Source: Theristus sp. LFF4_11 (lineage: Eukaryota > Nematoda > Chromadorea > Monhysterida > Xyalidae). From it: 64,000 nt of DNA. The notes beneath the pieces were generated by a model. It saw nothing but the letters and a program-made list of their open reading frames with translations. It ran no database searches and had not been told where the DNA came from. This document shows, one piece after another, positions 59,453-64,000 of the stretch. The translations under genes were made by a program, and so were the position numbers. The first letter of the stretch is position 1, and every line of letters starts with the position of its first letter. The stretch spans positions 1-64,000 of the forward strand of contig JASANC010004610.1 in the NCBI GenBank assembly GCA_030248135.1. The letters run 5' to 3'.

Positions 59453-61092
59453 ATGCTAACTCGACCAATCTCAGTCGGTTTACGAGCGGTTTTGGCTGCA
59501 AGATGCGCTCAACCGCCGGTGCCGAGATTTCTGGCAACCGCATCGGCATCGTCGTCGACCACAGAAGCCAATAAGAAGCGTGTGTCAAGCACATAATTGT
59601 TTTTTTTCTAATTTTGAGGCATTCAGTTGCCATGTAAATTCTTAACGCTCAATTGATCGCTTTGTTCCATTCCCTAACCGTTGCGTTACGTCTTTGTTGT
59701 TATACTTATATTAATAATATAATTGTAAAAACTAGGGGTTCCATTCGTTCAGGATTCTTCGAGCTCGATGAAAAAAATTCAATTCATATTCTTTGTGTTG
59801 TGCTCTCTTTCAGCCACGGTTTGGCAGCCGGACAAATCAAAAGTCGAAAAATTATCTGAGTTCGGACGTTATGTGGCCAATTGTTTGCCAAGATACACGC
59901 AAAAAGTGCAGGTAGATGTGGACTTTGCTTGATGTGGTGGCACAGTAGCTGCAGAGCAGATTTAAGATTTCTGCACTGTGTACCTAGCTCTAGCTTGCTG
60001 CATTGGAACCTGTTTCCTTGTGCATTTGCCTGACGCTTTTAAGCGCCGAATAAAACAGAACAGAGCTGTGAAGAGCGAGATTGACAAAGCAGGTTTTATG
60101 ATCGTGATAGAAAGTGACCAACCGATCTTCATTTTCAATTGATGGCAAAGCTTTCAGATTGCCGCGGGAGACGAACTCGAAATACTGATTTCACCGGAAG
60201 GCGTCTTGCCAATGTTGTCGTTTCTGAAAGGCCACGTCGCGTGTCAGTTTCGTAATTTTACGTGTGTCACTGCGATCGATGTTCCGTCGCGAGAGAACAG
60301 ATTTGAGGTCGGCATTTTGAGGATCAATTTCAAGAGAAACTAAAACTCAATCATATGAACGAGCGTGAACAATGACCTAAACTTAGGTTATTTATCAAAT
60401 GTTGTCGACGCATTTCAACGCGCGCATTCGCGTGAAGACGTACACTGATGAAATCAATCCGCTAGACTCGGCTTGTTCGATTTACCTCGGTGCCGATTGG
60501 TACGAACGTGAGGTTGGTTGGAATAAAACCTAGCGAATTGTGATAAAGCACGCCAGTAATCCATCACTCGTGCCAACGTTGCCTGCAGTGTTTGTGACGC
60601 AGGTGTACGACATGTACGGCGTCTGGTTCCGCAACCATCCGGATCTGCGTCGCATTCTGACTGACTATGGCTTCGAAGGCCATCCGCAGCGAAAAGATTT
60701 CCCGTTGACCGGCTACAAAGAGGTTTGTTGTAAACACGGCTGAACAATCGATAACTGTGTTGCACTGCTGCGTGCAAATACTCGAAGGACAACGACATTC
60801 GAATGCCTGGTCTTCCTTTGGGAATGGTCTACCTTTGAAGATCAATCACGATGCCTTAACGTTGAGTGTGCTGAAACTGTCCACCAAGCAACTTTTTTCA
60901 CAGGTACGTTTCGACCCGGAAGTGCGACGTATCGTGTACGAGCCGGTTGAGCTGGCGCAGGAGTTTCGCAAGTTTGACCTTGACACCCCGATGGAGGTGT
61001 TCGCAGAGTTCCGCGATGCCACGGCGACACAAGGAGTGCTCACGGTGGTCGATGCAACCGCCGAGACGAAACACAAAATGGGTGTGCAATGA
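59453..61092 (+). CDS. NDUFS3: NDUFS3, 30-kDa (NuoC-type) subunit of mitochondrial complex I, six exons
   Basis: Exons 59453-59579, 59814-59911, 60158-60307, 60387-60512, 60603-60722 and 60904-61092 give 269 residues; human NDUFS3 has 264. An Arg/Ala/Ser-rich mitochondrial presequence comes first. The family core follows: [32 protein letters not shown], the [17 protein letters not shown] motif and [20 protein letters not shown] with [11 protein letters not shown]. The C-terminus has [14 protein letters not shown]. The protein sits in the peripheral arm near the quinone pocket. Every junction keeps phase and no key segment is missing. It converges with MEAK7, with 265 bp between stop codons. 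Confidence 0.97.
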
Positions 61093-61357
61093 AAGAAATC
61101 ATGTTCGTTCGTATGCAAAGGCGTTTGTAAATGAAGCCCGAGGCACAACTTGATCTATTGTTTATTATCGATGCATGGAATCAGCTGCTCTCCATTTTTT
61201 TTGTTCGACTATGGATGGACTAGTATAACAATTTGTACAAAAATCAAAGCATGATGGTAAGGAAAAAATGAACACAATGTCAAAAATGGAATCATGAACA
61301 CACAGCATGGGCGTTTGGCTAATGGGATACACTGATCCACCAATGTCAATGAAACAA

Positions 61358-63667
61358 TCAGTAATTTAGTGAATGTTCTTCGGGTGTAGATGCATGTGGG
61401 TCAGTGTCTCTGAGACCTTCGCTGACGGGGCCCTTTCCGGTCATTGCAAGCATCGCCTTCGCCTCAGGGTCTACGTCCAAAACACTCGGCTTCTCTGGCT
61501 GAAAACGTTGAAAATGATTTCTCTGCCATTCCGTCGCTACGCTAAACCAGCGTCCAAAAGCAGGGAGGTCGATAAAATATCGCAAATAGTGCAGCCTTGC
61601 TGACGCAAAATTAGTCATCTTATAGTTTCACATGCAACAAGGTTGAAACTAAAGTTTATTCAAGGCACGTACACTGATTGGGTGCCTCGTGTTGATGCAA
61701 AAAACATCAGCATCAGCCGGCTCAAATGCAACGGGTGTGAGTCAATTGTGGTGACTGAAATCAAAATCACTCGCACCCTGTTCTTGTGTTTGTCCGATTG
61801 TCCGGCACGTTGCACATCGACGCCCCACACTTCCAGCTGCTCCAACGTGAACTGTTCACTGGTGGACAGCTGCCGATTGCGGAATGCCATTCCATTTGGC
61901 TGCGATTTTCCGTGCACCAAATCGTCGTCGAGCCACAGTGAGAAGAAGTGCACCGGCTGAAACGAGCCGCCAATACCAATGCCATTGGGCATCGCCTGTT
62001 GGCCGATGTTCAAATAGGCGTATTGCTCACTGTAGCCGGTCGCGTGGTACAGCTGCACTGTGGGCTGCACCGCGAACACGAAGCACGTGTCGTCGCCTGC
62101 ATCACTCAACACTACACACGTCGCATTGTTGGGGGGGGGCACATCACTGACTCCGCATTGCACGTTGGCCATGCCAAAATGCAGGAAACCATCAAATAAT
62201 TTGGTTGATTTGATTTGAAAAGCAAAATCTCATGCATCCATTTTCTTCAGCAGACTATCCGCAACTCCGATAAAACTATTGCTGCACTGTGTGCGTGCTT
62301 GCCCACCTTGAAACGCAGGGCCACTGATGAAGCCGTCGGAGGCGAACGCGCCGAACACAGCGCCGCCGGTGTCTCTGAGCACGAGCACGCACGCACCACA
62401 GCCGCTGATGCGCTTCTGCATGCTCATGAAACTCGCGCCTTGCGTTTCGCTGTGAACAGTAGCAAAGCTCTGTGGAACATCACTGACTGGCAAAAAAAAC
62501 ATTTCCCACGATCGAACCTGCTATACAATAATCGCCATTGGAATGTGTCAATTTTTGACTCGATGTTTTGGAAGCGATGCGGCAAATGGTGCTTGATGAA
62601 AAACGTGTCCGTCAAGTGCAGCAGATGCGAAACTGACTCGGCCGTTGGTGTTGCTCGAATTTCATGCGCCTGCACAAAAAAAAACATTGTGGAACTTCAA
62701 AAGAAACGCAAACGCTCTTGAATTGATCAGTTTCCAAATTTATCTGGAAACTTGTCGAATACTAAGAAAACCACCCACCGAAGCGGGAATCTGAAAACAG
62801 CTGCGGAAGACACGACGCAGCATTGCTGAAACCAGTGTGTGCCTGCTCAGCCAACGAGCCAAACTGTCAGCGTGCAACGGAGTGTCTAAAAAACAACTCT
62901 TAACGTGAAACCTGAATCAACGCAACCAATCACTGGAGACAGCAGTTTTACCGGGCAAATCCTGCAACAGAAAGTCCACAAGAGCGTCTGGCCGCCCCGT
63001 TTGGTCACCCCGCCAAATGTCCCGATCGAGTGAATCGCGTTCAACCGCACTGTGCCGTTCGAACAATCGAAGCAGCACCTGCAGCAACAATCACCGACGT
63101 TGGCCTTGATCGCAGCTGTACAAATTGTCACCACTGCAAAAGGGGATTGGAGATCTGACTGGTAATTCGTCATGAATGCGCTCAGTTGCCTGTTTCAGCT
63201 TGTCCCTCTCATCGTGTGCCCCGTCCGCTTTCGCTGCTCGCAGCATCAGCTCAGCACTTTCGTGCACCGCACACTCGAGCACACCGTCGATGCAACTCGC
63301 TAAACACTCGAACGTCATGCGGTCGTCTTCACTTCGACATCGGTCCCAAATGGCCATCTGAACGACAGCTGGCAGCTTTCCGTCTGTGGCCGACTGAAAA
63401 AATACACAAAAGCAAACGTTAAGAATGATGAATCCGTACCGCATATTCTGCTGCAACAAAACAGGAAAACGCTTTGAAAATGTCACTGGAACGATCAAAC
63501 GAACGCGCCTGAAATTGGTGCAATGAGCACCTGACACGTGCCAGCTCACTTCCACTGGAGCCAGTCATTCGAGTGTAGAACGACGCCAGCTGGCGTTCGT
63601 GATGCCACTGTTCGCCTGTTTGTGACGTCACATGGCGCGCGTTTGCCCTGCTTTGCTCTCCACCCAT
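61358..63667 (-). CDS. MEAK7: MEAK7/TLDC1 (EAK-7), TLDc-domain mTOR regulator, eight exons
   Basis: Exons in transcript order: 63667-63440, 63393-63160, 63078-62952, 62885-62779, 62669-62518, 62449-62307, 62096-61777 and 61498-61358, giving 483 residues (human 456). It begins MGGEQSR, keeping the N-myristoylation glycine. The TLDc domain starts at about residue 277 (QWRLLYSS, GASFMSMQKRI, VFGAFASDGF, then YLNIGQQAMPNGIGIGG, FSLWLDDDL and FTLEQLEVWGV). The last exon has SVLDVDPEAKAMLAMTGKG and SEGLRD, matching the human MEAK7 tail SILDADPEAQALLE...SEGLRE, which identifies the subfamily. The protein acts at lysosomes in TOR signalling; in C. elegans EAK-7 regulates dauer and lifespan. An AATAAA on this strand lies at 61161-61166. 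The exon 6 acceptor at 62450 was chosen over one further upstream because it restores the usual TLDc spacing. Confidence 0.95.
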
Positions 63668-64000
63668 TTTCTGGACAAGTCACAAACTAATTGCAAATGA
63701 GAAGACTCAAGGACAGAACGTCTCATAAAACAGCAAACCATTGTTGGCGTCTTGGTGTTGTGGGGCCCAAGTTTTCTTTCAATGACCCAACAAACAAGGC
63801 TGTTCAGAAGCAGAACAAAATATTTTATTCAGTTTTTCAATATGCATTGATGAAAAGTAAAAATCAAAACAACGTTTTTGACCGTAAAGGCAAGAACAAA
63901 GTATGCATGCCTGAAACAAATCGCAGAGATGGTTGTGTTTCAGCCAGATAAAGCATCGAATGACTTGTGCGTTGAATCTGATCGATCGTGACACTGTGCT
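63668..64000. other. MEAK7 upstream region
   Basis: AT-rich, no recognisable exon; the MEAK7 promoter is expected here. The window ends before any next gene is visible. Confidence 0.4.

Noticed and set aside
61358..61618. Stand-alone 86-residue mitochondrial-looking protein
   Set aside because: The C-terminal part matches the MEAK7 tail and joins in phase to the TLDc exons, so it is the last MEAK7 exon; the N-terminal part of that frame is intron.
63503..63531. 29-nt intron inside MEAK7 exon 1 (GTGTCA to TTTCAG)
   Set aside because: Too short to splice, and reading through keeps alignment to the family (SLHQFQARSF before the SATDG segment).
1..64000. CRISPR arrays, operons, ribosomal RNA, prophage
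   Set aside because: No regular spacer-repeat arrays or bacterial gene layout; all genes are interrupted by spliceosomal introns.

Overview
The window is a piece of an intron-rich animal nuclear genome. Reading splice junctions by hand gives eleven protein-coding genes. Ten belong to families shared across bilaterian animals and one is an unrecognised C2H2 zinc-finger protein. Introns are mostly 60-400 bp, acceptors are usually a T-rich tract ending in TTTCAG, and donors are unusually free at position +3. The standard code fits throughout. The phylum cannot be fixed from this sequence: an invertebrate bilaterian is the best reading, inferred from compact introns, heavy hAT-type transposon load and divergence from vertebrate orthologues. 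No bacterial, viral or CRISPR features were seen.

Layout: 1-2.9 kb is transposon debris including a G/C-homopolymer palindrome. DTNBP1/dysbindin (+) runs 3467-7486, TMX3 (+) 8302-11429, and a CCDC102-type coiled-coil gene (+) 12343-14297. A four-and-a-half-LIM gene (FHL, -) spans 15117-18377 and carries a 1.6-kb foldback transposon in its last intron. A large multi-PDZ gene of the PDZD2/pro-IL16 type (-) occupies 21586-34912, with its 5' end not found. 38.6-43.1 kb is a Russian-doll stack of hAT-type transposons. The zinc-finger gene (+) follows at 43813-48486, then UBA5 (-) 48770-51506, GFOD (+) 52119-53742 and NAXE (-) 54012-55265. A second nested transposon block lies at 56.0-59.3 kb. NDUFS3 (+) at 59453-61092 and MEAK7/TLDC1 (-) at 61358-63667 end the window.

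The genes are unrelated housekeeping and signalling functions: endosome/BLOC-1, ER redox folding, UFMylation, NAD(P)HX repair, complex I, lysosomal TOR signalling, muscle/adhesion LIM scaffold and PDZ scaffold. They are not an operon or pathway cluster. Three pairs converge with 270-285 bp between stop codons (zinc finger/UBA5, GFOD/NAXE, NDUFS3/MEAK7), and UBA5 and GFOD are divergent across about 600 bp.

The most distinctive feature is transposon architecture. Seven element copies have both ends intact and perfect 8-bp target-site duplications, in up to four nesting levels. One contains a broken hAT transposase with a recognisable C-terminal dimerisation motif. Gene models are phase-checked at every junction, but expression, exact starts of some genes, and orthology assignments remain inference.
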